A stretch of 31,142 nucleotides of DNA from Kocuria sp. (GCF_030530945.1 NZ_JAUMTZ010000008.1:82939-114080), one strand, 5' to 3'. Shown: positions 8,343 to 16,474, counted from the first letter of the stretch. The notes: generated by a model from the letters alone, not told the origin. Translations and numbers: made by a program.

Positions 8343-8368
8343 CGGGATCAACCGGACGGTTGATCCCG
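8343..8368. promoter_or_regulatory. Perfect 11-bp inverted repeat, candidate operator
   Basis: Arms CGGGATCAACC (8343-8353) and GGTTGATCCCG (8358-8368) are separated by GGAC. The palindrome sits in the 213-base divergent region between the ABC permease and the sensor kinase. It is about 115 bases upstream of the former and 75 upstream of the latter. It is a plausible binding site for the LuxR-type response regulator encoded next door, controlling efflux and perhaps itself. That assignment is inferred from position and symmetry only. Confidence 0.6.
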
Positions 8369-8442
8369 TCCGGCCCACCCGTGCGTAGCATGGCCGCAGA
8401 GCACGTCCCCGCGTTCTCCCCCGCCGTCCCGAAGAGGTCCCC

Positions 8443-9738
8443 GTGCCCCACGAACTGTCCACGCCCGGCCTCCTGCGGGTGCTGCGGGTCACCCTGCACG
8501 TGGGCTTCGCGGCACTGCTGGCTCTGGCACTCGCGCAGACCCTGTCCCGGTGGCCTGCCGGTCACACTGCTGGGCTGGTCGCGGCCACTGCGGGCTCGGT
8601 GGCGCTCGCCTCGGTCTACCTGGCAGGCACGATCGCCGAGAACCACGTGGCACGCGGCACGGCGGACCCCGCCACAATGCGCTTTGCCCCGGCGTGGCTG
8701 GCCACGGTCACACTCGTGTGGATCGCCCTGGCGCTGCAGAGCCCGGACTTCTCCTGGGTGGCCTTCCCCCTCTTCTTCCTCTACCCGGTGCTGCTGCCCC
8801 CGACCGTCGCCCTCGCGGGTGTGGCGGTGCTCGTGGGTGTCGTCGGGTACTCGCAGCACCTGCACGCGCCCGCGGGCGGGTTCAGCGCGGCCATGGTGGT
8901 CGGTCCGGTGATCGGGGCGGTGGTCGCCCTGCTGGTGAGCTACGGCTACCGGGCCCTGTACCGGGACTCCCAGCGGCACCTGAGCGTGATCCGCCAGCTG
9001 GAGTCCACGCGGGCGGAGCTGGCGCGGCAGGAGCGCACGGCTGGCACCACGGCGGAGCGCGAGCGGCTGTCCCGCGAGATCCACGACACCCTGGCGCAGG
9101 GGCTGACCTCCATCGTGCTGGTCTCGCGCGCCGCGCGGCAGTCCCTGACCCGGGAGGACCTCACCACGGTGTCCGCCCGCCTGACCACGATCGAGGACAC
9201 CGCGGCCGCCAACCTGGCCGAGGCCCGCCGCTTCGTGCGGGACCTGGCCTCCCCCGCGCTCACGGAGTCTCTGCCGGCGGCGCTGGAGCAGGTGTGCCGC
9301 CGCACGGAGGCCGCCGCCCGCGCGGCGGACGGCGCCCTGCGGTGCGAGTTCTCCATCCAGGGCGAGCTCCCCCACCTGAGCGTTCCGCAGCAGAGCCTGT
9401 TCATCCGCGCCGCCCAGTCCCTCCTGGCGAACGTCACCGCCCACGCCCACGCCTCCCGCGCGGTGGTCACCCTCGCAGGCTGGGACGACGCCGTGTCCCT
9501 GGACGTGGTGGACGACGGCACCGGTTTCGACCCCCGCGCCCTGCACACGGACGGGTCCGGCGACTCCTACGGGCTGGCCCACCTGCGACGCCGCGCCGCC
9601 GAGCTGGGTGCGGAGCTCACCGTGGAGTCGGGGCCGCACCACGGCACCGCCGTGAACCTGCGGCTGCCACTCGCCCCGGGGCTGCCGTGCACCGTTGCCG
9701 CCGGGGACGGTTCCGAGGACGGGAGGGCCACCGCATGA
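8443..9738 (+). CDS. NarL-family sensor histidine kinase
   Basis: The 431-residue membrane kinase senses an unknown signal and phosphorylates the adjacent response regulator. The N-terminal ~170 residues contain about five to six hydrophobic helices with short loops (no large external sensor domain). A coiled linker follows, then the HisKA_3 dimerisation box LSREIHDTLAQG with phospho-acceptor H214. The ATPase domain has the N-box residue N330 in LLANVTAHAHASRAVV, DDGTGFDP (357-363) and a G-box with GDSYGLAHLRRRA. It starts at GTG 8443-8445 after GAAGAGG, and its TGA overlaps the regulator ATG. An intramembrane-type sensor beside an ABC efflux pair resembles envelope-stress or peptide-response modules. 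Confidence 0.93.
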   Translation: MPHELSTPGLLRVLRVTLHVGFAALLALALAQTLSRWPAGHTAGLVAATAGSVALASVYLAGTIAENHVARGTADPATMRFAPAWLATVTLVWIALALQSPDFSWVAFPLFFLYPVLLPPTVALAGVAVLVGVVGYSQHLHAPAGGFSAAMVVGPVIGAVVALLVSYGYRALYRDSQRHLSVIRQLESTRAELARQERTAGTTAERERLSREIHDTLAQGLTSIVLVSRAARQSLTREDLTTVSARLTTIEDTAAANLAEARRFVRDLASPALTESLPAALEQVCRRTEAAARAADGALRCEFSIQGELPHLSVPQQSLFIRAAQSLLANVTAHAHASRAVVTLAGWDDAVSLDVVDDGTGFDPRALHTDGSGDSYGLAHLRRRAAELGAELTVESGPHHGTAVNLRLPLAPGLPCTVAAGDGSEDGRATA

Positions 9739-10358
9739 GCACCCGGGTGCTGCTCGTGGACGACCACCCCGTGGTGCGCGCGGGGCTGCGCGCCGTGCTG
9801 GAGTCCGTGGGGGACATCGCCGTGTGCGCGGAGGCCCAGGACGGACGCGCGGCACTGGACGTCCTCGCCGCCCCCGAGTCCGGAGTGGACGTGGTGGTGA
9901 TGGACCTGCAGATGGGCGCTGGCATGGGCGGACTGGAGGCCACCCGGCGCATCGTGGCCGCGGGCGGACCCCCCGTACTGATCCTCACCACGTACGACAC
10001 GCAGGCGGACGTGGTCGCCGCCCTGGAGGCCGGGGCCACCGGCTACCTGCTCAAGGACGCGCAGCCGGAGGACATCGGCCGGGCCGTGCACGACGCCGCC
10101 GCGGGCCGCCCCGTGCTCTCCCCCTCCGTCACGGCGCGGCTCATGAGCCGGGTCCGGGCGCCGGGCGTATCTCTCAGCCCGCGGGAGATCGAGATCCTGC
10201 GCGGGCTGGCCACCGGCGCGAGCAACCGGGCGCTCGCCACGAGCCTGTTCATCTCCGAGGCCACGGTGAAGACCCACCTCGTGCACATCTACGACAAGCT
10301 CGGCGTGGACAACCGCACCGCGGCCGTGAGCCGTGCCCGGGAGGAGCGGATCATCTGA
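9735..10358 (+). CDS. LuxR/NarL-family response regulator
   Basis: The 207-residue DNA-binding response regulator has a receiver domain (about 4-120) with acidic pair D9/D10, phospho-acceptor D57 in VVMDLQM, T/S switch in LTTYDT and K107 in YLLKDAQ. A C-terminal LuxR-type helix-turn-helix (about 146-200) includes LSPREIEILRGLATGASNRA and FISEATVKTHLVHIYDKL. The ATGA overlap with the kinase shows translational coupling. Its likely target is the palindrome in the divergent ABC/kinase region. The stop codon lies within the 3' end of the convergent PLP-enzyme gene (8-base overlap), with no terminator between them. Confidence 0.95.
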   Translation: MSTRVLLVDDHPVVRAGLRAVLESVGDIAVCAEAQDGRAALDVLAAPESGVDVVVMDLQMGAGMGGLEATRRIVAAGGPPVLILTTYDTQADVVAALEAGATGYLLKDAQPEDIGRAVHDAAAGRPVLSPSVTARLMSRVRAPGVSLSPREIEILRGLATGASNRALATSLFISEATVKTHLVHIYDKLGVDNRTAAVSRAREERII

Positions 10359-11499
10359 GGCCCTGCGTCCCGCGGTGAGGCCACCGCACCGTTCCGCCCC
10401 AGTCCACGCAGGACCACGGCAGCCGGGGTGTCTGCCCGCGGGCGGTGAGCCGGTGCGGGGTGAAGTCCGTGACCGGCGGGACGTCCTCGTGGCCCCTGAA
10501 CACCGGCCCGGCGTAGCGGTGACCGGTGTCCGGGCAGACCATCAGGACGCAGCGGCCCGAGGAGGTGTCCCCGTCCTGCCCGGCCCCTGGCGCGGATGGC
10601 GCCTCCGGCGCGGGCTGGTGCGCGTGGCCGTGCGGTGCTCGCCCCAGCACGTGCCCGGCCACGGCGTACGCGGCCCCGGAGCTGAGCCCCGCGAACAGCG
10701 CGTGGTCCCGGCACAGCGAGACGGCCCCCGCGCGGCCCACCTCCGCACTGACCCAGTGGATCTCGCGGTAGAGCTCGCGGCGCACGTTGCGGAACTCGAT
10801 GCAGCTACCGATTCCGGCGATCAGCATGTCCGGGTCCTGGACGTCCTCCGAGCCGAAGGTCACGGAGCCGAACGGCTGCACGCCCGTGAGGCGAACCTCC
10901 AGCCCGGACTCCGCCAGGCCCAGGGCCAGTGCCCCGCTGGAGGACCCCGACCCCACGGGAGCCACCAGCTCCACGGCGCGGTGGCCCTCCCGCAGCAGGC
11001 GTCGTCCGAGACCGAGGGCGAGGTCCCGGTAGCCGCGGTAGTGCACGGCGTCGTGGTACTGGCGCATCCAGTGCCAGTCCGGGTGCTGGGCGAGCAGGTC
11101 CCGGATCCGGGCCACCCGCCGGTCCTGGTCCGCGCGCAGGGAGTCCGAGGGAGGCATCTGCTCCAGCCGAGCGCCGAGCATCCCGAGCTGCAGCCGGAGG
11201 GTCTCGTCCACGGTCGTGGAACCCACCACCACGCACTGCAGACCTGCCTCGTGGCACGCCAGGGCGAGGGCCAGGGCGTAGACGCCGCTGGAGGAGTCCA
11301 CCACGGTGTCCCCGCGGGCGATTCGGCCCTCCGCGACCAGCTGCCGCACGGCACCCCGGGCGGACTGCACCTTCATCACCTCGAAGCGCAGCGCGAGCAG
11401 CCCGGGACGCAGCCGGATCAGGTCCGGTGCACCCACGGCCTGGGCGGCGTGGTCGAGCAGGCCCGGAAGGGCGGCGTCGTCGTGCGGTGCGGTTGTCAT
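10351..11499 (-). CDS. Divergent cysteine-synthase-fold PLP enzyme (SbnA-like), candidate metallophore synthase
   Basis: The 382-residue protein has the fold-type II layout of cysteine synthase/SbnA. It has a substrate loop VVDSSSGVYALALALA, a phosphate-binding loop PVGSGSSSGALALGLAE, the LSSGAAYAVAG segment and the closing LMVCPDTGHRY. The usual lysine motif (N-P-x-G-S-x-K-D-R) is replaced by FEVMKVQSARG. K43 there is the only lysine I find in the whole protein, so it is the sole candidate for the PLP Schiff base. A ~60-residue C-terminal extension follows the normal fold. It is the last gene of the seven-gene operon, and its ATG overlaps the kinase stop (ATGA). By analogy with staphyloferrin B synthesis, it may perform beta-replacement on a phosphorylated Ser/Thr supplied by the kinase. 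The reaction is inferred. Confidence 0.75.
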   Translation of the reverse strand: MTTAPHDDAALPGLLDHAAQAVGAPDLIRLRPGLLALRFEVMKVQSARGAVRQLVAEGRIARGDTVVDSSSGVYALALALACHEAGLQCVVVGSTTVDETLRLQLGMLGARLEQMPPSDSLRADQDRRVARIRDLLAQHPDWHWMRQYHDAVHYRGYRDLALGLGRRLLREGHRAVELVAPVGSGSSSGALALGLAESGLEVRLTGVQPFGSVTFGSEDVQDPDMLIAGIGSCIEFRNVRRELYREIHWVSAEVGRAGAVSLCRDHALFAGLSSGAAYAVAGHVLGRAPHGHAHQPAPEAPSAPGAGQDGDTSSGRCVLMVCPDTGHRYAGPVFRGHEDVPPVTDFTPHRLTARGQTPRLPWSCVDWGGTVRWPHRGTQGLR

Positions 11500-12419
11500 G
11501 CTCCACCCCAGATCATGTCGACGGTGCGTTCCAGGCCCAGGGAGTCCAGGGCCGTGCGGGCCTCGCGCGCCCGGTGGGCCGCTCCCGGCCGGCGGGCGTC
11601 CACCAGCACGGCGCACACCGTGCCGCTGTGGGCCACCTGGACACCCACTCCCCCGGTCTCCCGGCAGACGGCGAGCAGGGTGGGAAGTGCGGGTTTGGGC
11701 AGGCGGGACTGGTTCAGCAGCGCGGAGCGGGTGGCGGCCTCGCCCAGCAGAGCGGCGTCCTGCTCCGACACCGCCCGGTCCACCCGCTGCAGGATCCGGA
11801 GGCACTCCCGCCGTTCCCGGGGGCTGTACTGACCACCGCCGACGTCCAGGGTCTCCACCGGCCCGCCGGGCACACGGCACCCCACCACGTGCACGCGGGG
11901 GAACGCCCGGGGCCAGTGCCGGATCACCCGCCCGTGGCGGTGGGCGAACAGCAGGGGCACGCACCCGTAGGCCAGGGGGTCCGAGGCCGTCTCCGCCCGG
12001 CGCGCCAGCTCGCTGACCTCGCGGCGGGACAGCCGCAGACCGCAGCAGTCCCCGACCGCGCGGATCGTGGCGACGACGTCCGCGGTGGAGGAACCCATGC
12101 CCCACCCGGGCGGGATCCCGCTCTCGATCCTCAGCCGGCCCCCGGGAGGGCACGGGACCTGGCGCTCACGGCACAGCCGCAGGGTCAGCTGCGCGGCACG
12201 CCGCGCCTTTCCCAGCCCGTGGCCCGCCCGCACCCCGGGGCGGGCACTGGGCTGGAACTGCGCGCACGCCCCCAGCTGCGGCAGCGGGACCGTGACGAGT
12301 CCCGGTGCCGAGCCCGCGCCGCACGGGAAGCTGCCCTGCACGAGCTCGCCGTGGTGGGCGATGCACCGCCCGCGCCCGGTCCGCCCGGGCAGTGGCGGGC
12401 GCGGTTTCGACGCCCTCAC
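11496..12419 (-). CDS. GHMP-family kinase, PduX (L-threonine kinase)-like
   Basis: The 307-residue cytoplasmic kinase shows the PduX-type N-terminal motif GELVQG (24-29, here preceded by HH where PduX has SC). It also has the GHMP ATP loop PPGWGMGSSTAD (103-114), the ETASDPLAYG segment (143-152) resembling the substrate loop of threonine kinases, and the third GHMP motif GGVGVQVAHSG (256-266). PduX makes O-phospho-threonine for cobalamin. No cobalamin genes are present here, and the partner is a PLP beta-replacement-type enzyme. It probably phosphorylates a free hydroxy-amino acid (Ser, Thr or homoserine) for that enzyme. The GTG start at 12417-12419 overlaps the MFS stop (GTGA) and has GGAGG upstream. 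Confidence 0.75.
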   Translation of the reverse strand: MRASKPRPPLPGRTGRGRCIAHHGELVQGSFPCGAGSAPGLVTVPLPQLGACAQFQPSARPGVRAGHGLGKARRAAQLTLRLCRERQVPCPPGGRLRIESGIPPGWGMGSSTADVVATIRAVGDCCGLRLSRREVSELARRAETASDPLAYGCVPLLFAHRHGRVIRHWPRAFPRVHVVGCRVPGGPVETLDVGGGQYSPRERRECLRILQRVDRAVSEQDAALLGEAATRSALLNQSRLPKPALPTLLAVCRETGGVGVQVAHSGTVCAVLVDARRPGAAHRAREARTALDSLGLERTVDMIWGGA

Positions 12420-13687
12420 GGGGCGCCTCCCCCGTGCCGCCCCGAGCGTTCCAGCCCCCCGAGCACCCGGGCCGCCCGGCCGGCCGCGAGGGCGGCCAGC
12501 AGGGTCACGAGCGCGAGCGCGGTGCCCACTCCCTCCCAGCCGGCCACGGCGAGACCGGTCCCCGCCACCGTGGCGCCGAGGCACACGCCGAGGCTCTGGC
12601 CCGCGCCGTTCAGGCCGAGAACGGTGCCGCGGTGCGCCGACGAGGCACGGACCAGCACGGTGGTCACCACGGCGGCGACCACCGCGTGGGAGGCGGCGAG
12701 CAGCGCCGTCGCCAGCAGTGCTACGGGGAGGACGGGCGCGAGGAACACCACCGGGACGGCCCCGGCCCCCACGAGCGCGGCGCCGCAGGCGATCCACGCG
12801 GCGCGGCGCGCGGACGGCTGCGAGCGCAGCGCGCGACCCCCGAACCAGTTGCCCAGGAAGAACGCCAGGCCGGACAGCGTCCACACCAGGGAGAAGGCCC
12901 CGGGGCCCGTGGCGAAGCGCTCGGAGTACACGAGCGCGAGGTAGGCCAGCTGACCCATGAACGCGGTGGTGCGCAGGGTGGAGACGAGCAGCACGGCGGG
13001 CACTCCGGGCAGCGTCCACGCCACCCGCAGACCGGACGCGTACCCCGTGGGGGCCGAGGGCCGCGAGCCCCCGGCAGCGGCGCCGTCCGCCCTGCTCCGG
13101 CGGAGCAGCAGGGCCCCGGTCACCGCGGCGAGGACGGCCGTGGCCAGGAGGTCTCCCCGCCACCCCCACAGCACGGCAGGACCGGCGAGCAACGGGGCCG
13201 CGAGCATGGCCGTGAGTGTCATGGTGGCCGAGACCTGGGTGGCCGCGCGCCCGGCCGTGCGCTCGTCCCGGAAGCGGTCCGCGGCCATGGCCGAGACGGC
13301 CGGGTTCAGCACGGCGGTGGCCGCGCCCACGAGCAGGCAGAAGCCCGCCCACGACCACGCCGATCCGAGCACCCCCAGCACGCACGCGAGAGCGAGCACG
13401 CCGAGCGCCCCGGCCGCCGTCGTCCCGCGGGAGACCCGGTCCAGCAGCGGTGCGCAGGACAGCCCCACCACGAGGGCGGCCACACCGCCCGTGCCGCGCA
13501 GCCACCCCATGAGCGCGGCACCCTGTCCGGCGTCCCGCGTGATCTCCACGAGGAAGGTGGAGTAGACGGTGAACGGCACGAGCCCCAGGGCGCAGGCCGC
13601 GAGCAGGGGCAGGATGCGGGCGGTGATCTGGCGGTCGCTCAGGGCGGCGTCACCCTGCGCGGTCGACGCTGCGGACGCCGCGGTCAC
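12416..13687 (-). CDS. MFS transporter, candidate metallophore exporter
   Basis: The 423-residue membrane protein has about 12 hydrophobic helices in two halves. Examples are ILPLLAACALGLVPFTVYST, AALVVGLSCAPLLDRVSRGT (loop 2-3 with D-R pair), VLALACVLGVLGSAWSWAG, LAYLALVYSE and VLGLNGAGQSLGVCLGATVAG. It fits drug:proton antiport MFS proteins. The GTG start at 13685-13687 overlaps the DUF364 stop (GTGA), and its own stop overlaps the kinase start, so it is embedded in the operon. Siderophore and staphylopine clusters typically carry such an MFS exporter for the newly made chelator. That role is inferred from context. Confidence 0.85.
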   Translation of the reverse strand: MTAASAASTAQGDAALSDRQITARILPLLAACALGLVPFTVYSTFLVEITRDAGQGAALMGWLRGTGGVAALVVGLSCAPLLDRVSRGTTAAGALGVLALACVLGVLGSAWSWAGFCLLVGAATAVLNPAVSAMAADRFRDERTAGRAATQVSATMTLTAMLAAPLLAGPAVLWGWRGDLLATAVLAAVTGALLLRRSRADGAAAGGSRPSAPTGYASGLRVAWTLPGVPAVLLVSTLRTTAFMGQLAYLALVYSERFATGPGAFSLVWTLSGLAFFLGNWFGGRALRSQPSARRAAWIACGAALVGAGAVPVVFLAPVLPVALLATALLAASHAVVAAVVTTVLVRASSAHRGTVLGLNGAGQSLGVCLGATVAGTGLAVAGWEGVGTALALVTLLAALAAGRAARVLGGLERSGRHGGGAP

Positions 13688-14568
13688 CGCCCGCGCTCCC
13701 CCGCGGCGTCGTTCCCGGCCCGACCGGCGTCCGCTGCCGCGCCGTAGAGGTGCAGCTCCGTCTCCTGGGCGCTGAACTGCGAGAACGGGAACGGCTCGGC
13801 GCTCAGGGCGGTGACCCCGCACCCCAGGAACTCGCGGGCCACTGCCGGTGCCGACTGCGCGTAGATCCCCAGCGGGATCCCCCGGTCGAGGCACCGGGTG
13901 CGGATGCGGTCGAACGTTCCGTTGCCGAGGGTCATGCCGGTGGCGAGCACGGCGTCCGCCACGGCCAGCACCTCCTCCATGTCCCGGCTGACGGGGTCTC
14001 CCCACAGGGTCTCCCTCAGGGTGAGGTCGCACGGCAGCACCTGCGCACCGCGAGCGCGCAGGGCCGCCACCAGGGGGTTGACCACGCCGATCAGGGCGAT
14101 CCGCTGGCCGGGCCGCACCGCCAGCAGCCCGGCGACGGCGCTGTCCCTGGCCCGGGCGCGCTCGTCCGGCGTGCCTGCGGGCAGGGTCACACGGCGCGCG
14201 CGGGGATCCGCACGGTGGGGCGCCCGTGCGGCGAGCCACGCGTCCAGCACCGCAACCCGCACCGGGAGGCTGGGGTGCGCGAGCAACTCCCGCACGGTCA
14301 GCCCGGAGAGCTCAGGGATCTCCGGGGTCAGCTCGTGCGCTTCCACCGCACAGCCGCCGAAGGCCCCGTCGACCCGCACGAGGACGTACTGGTTGCGGTA
14401 CAGCTCGGTCTCCGCCGCGAGGCGCGTGCCGTGCTGGACGGCGAAGATGCTGCGGGCCACCGGTTCGGGACCCTCCGTGGCACCCGAGTGCTCCCTGTCC
14501 AGGTGCCCGCGGGCCAGCTCCACCAGCTCCGCCACGGACTGCGGGGCGCGCTCCCCGAGCCGGCTCAC
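13684..14568 (-). CDS. DUF364 (PF04016-like) Rossmann-fold protein, putative heavy-metal chelation
   Basis: The 294-residue protein resembles the DUF364 family. An N-terminal enolase-N-like part contains VDGAFGGCAVEAHELTPEIP (67-86). A C-terminal Rossmann-like part contains GQRIALIGVVNPLVAALRA (154-172), VLPCDLTLRETLWGD (177-191), DAVLATGMTLGNGTFD (205-220) and PLGIYAQSAP. The structurally characterised family member was proposed to act in heavy-metal chelation from its active-site layout. Family function is otherwise unknown. The GTG start at 14566-14568 overlaps the lipoprotein gene stop (GTGA), with GGAGG ahead. Within this operon it may release or transfer the metal after import, or take part in chelator synthesis. 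Either role is speculation. Confidence 0.75.
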   Translation of the reverse strand: MSRLGERAPQSVAELVELARGHLDREHSGATEGPEPVARSIFAVQHGTRLAAETELYRNQYVLVRVDGAFGGCAVEAHELTPEIPELSGLTVRELLAHPSLPVRVAVLDAWLAARAPHRADPRARRVTLPAGTPDERARARDSAVAGLLAVRPGQRIALIGVVNPLVAALRARGAQVLPCDLTLRETLWGDPVSRDMEEVLAVADAVLATGMTLGNGTFDRIRTRCLDRGIPLGIYAQSAPAVAREFLGCGVTALSAEPFPFSQFSAQETELHLYGAAADAGRAGNDAAGERGR

Positions 14569-15683
14569 CGCAGACCCTCCGAGCGCAGGTAGTCGGCGAG
14601 CTTCTGCGCGCCGTCCATGTTGCGGGGGCTGGAGACCGCCTCCCCGTAGTCCATCACGTAGATCCTGCCGTTCTTCACGGCGGGCGAGTCCTTGATCGGG
14701 GACCGGTTCCTGAGGTAGTCGATCTTCTCCTGCACGGGCTGCTTGTTGTAGTCCACCACCACGACCGCCTCCGGGACGCTGGTGACCACGGACTCCCACC
14801 CCACGGTGTCCCACCGGGCGTCCAGGTCCTTGGTCACGGACTCGGCACCGGCCAGGTGGATCATCCCGTTCAGGGCGGTCCGCCGGCCTGCCGTGTACGG
14901 CTCGGAGGTCCCGGAGTCGTAGACGAACACACGGGCGGGTTTGGCGGGCCGCGGTGACTCCTCGAGGGCGCGCCGCTTCTCCCGCAGCTGCCCCACGAGC
15001 TTCTCCGCGCGGTCCTCCGCCCCGAAGATCGTCCCGAGGTCCGTGAGGTCCTGCTCCGTGGCCGCCAGGGGGTCGGGATCGGACGTGTCCCCCTTGTAGC
15101 CCCTGCAGGTCTCGTGCTGCATGTAGGAGTTGATCCCCACGTCGCGCAGGGAGTCCGGGGTGACGCCGCGGGTCTCGCTGAACCCCGCCTGCCAGCCGGC
15201 GAACACCCAGTCCGCCCGCGCGCTCACCACGGCTTCCTGGCCCAGCACCGTGTCCGAGATGGTCTCCACCTTCCCGTAGTCGTCACGGTACGGGGACTTC
15301 TCCACCACGCTGCTCACGGTCTGGGGGAGCACGATCCCGCGCATCTGCTCCGCGAGACCCAGCGAGAACATCTTCTCGATCGCGGAGACGTCGTACGCCA
15401 CCGGTTTCTGCGGCGTGGGGTAGGTGCTGCGCTGCCCGCAGTTCTCGATGGTCTTCTCCGCACCGGCGGAGGCGTCCTTCTGCACCTGGGCGCCGCAGCC
15501 GGTCAGGAGCAGGCACCCGGCCAGACCCAGGGCCAGGGGCGTGGTGCGCCGCCCCGCACGCCGGCCGACGACGCCGCCCGTTCTGCTCCCGCGCCCACCG
15601 CCCGGGCTGCACCGGGTCACGGAGCGGGAGGGCGGGGCGGAGTCCGCCGGGGTGGTGGGCTGCGGTGCAGGGGGTGTGGTCAT
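14565..15683 (-). CDS. Class III metal-chelate ABC substrate-binding lipoprotein
   Basis: The 372-residue lipoprotein begins with a long Pro/Ser/Arg-rich leader. A hydrophobic segment then leads to the lipobox LLTGC (acylated Cys63), so it is anchored outside the membrane. The mature part resembles FhuD/BtuF/FecB-type proteins. The first lobe includes YDVSAIEKMFSLGLAEQMRG, a long connecting helix region follows (LGTIFGAEDRAEKLVGQLRE), and the second lobe includes ARVFVYDSGTSEPYTAG, WESVVTSVPEAVVVVDYN and VKNGRIYVMDYGEAV. Such proteins bind siderophores, haem or cobalamin, not bare metal ions (ZnuA type). The ATG overlaps the ATPase stop (ATGA). The leader is unusually long, but no GTG/ATG nearer the hydrophobic core is seen. 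Confidence 0.9.
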   Translation of the reverse strand: MTTPPAPQPTTPADSAPPSRSVTRCSPGGGRGSRTGGVVGRRAGRRTTPLALGLAGCLLLTGCGAQVQKDASAGAEKTIENCGQRSTYPTPQKPVAYDVSAIEKMFSLGLAEQMRGIVLPQTVSSVVEKSPYRDDYGKVETISDTVLGQEAVVSARADWVFAGWQAGFSETRGVTPDSLRDVGINSYMQHETCRGYKGDTSDPDPLAATEQDLTDLGTIFGAEDRAEKLVGQLREKRRALEESPRPAKPARVFVYDSGTSEPYTAGRRTALNGMIHLAGAESVTKDLDARWDTVGWESVVTSVPEAVVVVDYNKQPVQEKIDYLRNRSPIKDSPAVKNGRIYVMDYGEAVSSPRNMDGAQKLADYLRSEGLR

Positions 15684-16474
15684 GAGGGATCCTCTCGGGT
15701 GATGGGAAACAGCAGATGGGGTGTCCCGGTGTCGGGACGGGTGACCAGCACGGGACGCACGCCGTACACGCGCTCCACGGTGTCCGGGTGCAGTGCCTCG
15801 TGGGGCGGGGCGTCCGCGACCACCCGGCCCGCGGCCAGCACGACCACGCGGTCGCACAGGGCGGCCGCGAGGTTGAGGTCGTGCAGGGCCATGAGCACGG
15901 CCGGGCGCTCGGTGGTGGTGCCCCGCAGGGTGCGCACCAGGTGCGTCTGGTGGCGCAGGTCCAGGTGGTTGGTCGGCTCGTCCAGCAGCAGGTAGGGGGT
16001 CCGCTGGGCCAGGGCACGGGCGATGAGCACCCGCTGGCGCTCGCCGCCCGAGAGTCCCAGCACGCTGCGGTGGGCCAGCTCCTGCACCCCGGCGCACTCC
16101 ATGGCCTCCTGCACGGCGCGGTCCAGCTCCTCGCGGGGCGTCCGGGGGTTGGCCGCGGCACCCAGGCGCACCACCTCGGCCACCAGGAAGTCCAGCTCCA
16201 CCCGTTCCTCCTGTGGCAGCGCCGCGATCTGGGCGGCGGAGTCCCGGTGGCGCATCCGGTGCAGGGGGTCCCCGTCCACCAGCACCGCGCCGCCGCGCGG
16301 CACCAGGGCGCGGTAGAGGGCCTTCAGCACGGTGGACTTCCCGCAGCCGTTGGGGCCGACCAGCCCCACGACGTCGCCCGGAGCCACGTCCAGCGAGAGG
16401 TCCGGGACCACGGTGCGCCCGGCGACGTCGAGGTGCAGCTCCCGCAGCTCCAGGCCGGCCGCGCGCGCGGTCAC
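15680..16474 (-). CDS. FecE/BtuD-type ABC importer ATPase
   Basis: The 264-residue ATPase powers import of a metal chelate. It has Walker A GPNGCGKST (40-48), Q-loop region AALPQEERVELDF, signature LSGGE (141-145), Walker B YLLLDEP (161-167) followed by TNHLDL (a mark of the iron-chelate uptake ATPases), and switch-loop MALHDLNLA. The GTG start at 16472-16474 overlaps the permease stop (GTGA). Its stop overlaps the binding-protein start. With the neighbouring permease and lipoprotein it forms a complete importer. Confidence 0.94.
   Translation of the reverse strand: MTARAAGLELRELHLDVAGRTVVPDLSLDVAPGDVVGLVGPNGCGKSTVLKALYRALVPRGGAVLVDGDPLHRMRHRDSAAQIAALPQEERVELDFLVAEVVRLGAAANPRTPREELDRAVQEAMECAGVQELAHRSVLGLSGGERQRVLIARALAQRTPYLLLDEPTNHLDLRHQTHLVRTLRGTTTERPAVLMALHDLNLAAALCDRVVVLAAGRVVADAPPHEALHPDTVERVYGVRPVLVTRPDTGTPHLLFPITREDPS

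Noticed and set aside
8230..9855. Extension of the ABC permease frame to 916 codons
   Set aside because: The extra part is antisense to the histidine kinase and has no domain. The FtsX-like protein begins at 8229 with a good ribosome binding site.
11496..12419. Cobalamin biosynthesis role for the PduX-like kinase
   Set aside because: No cob/cbi genes or cobalamin riboswitch occur in the window, and the coupled gene is not a CobD-type decarboxylase.
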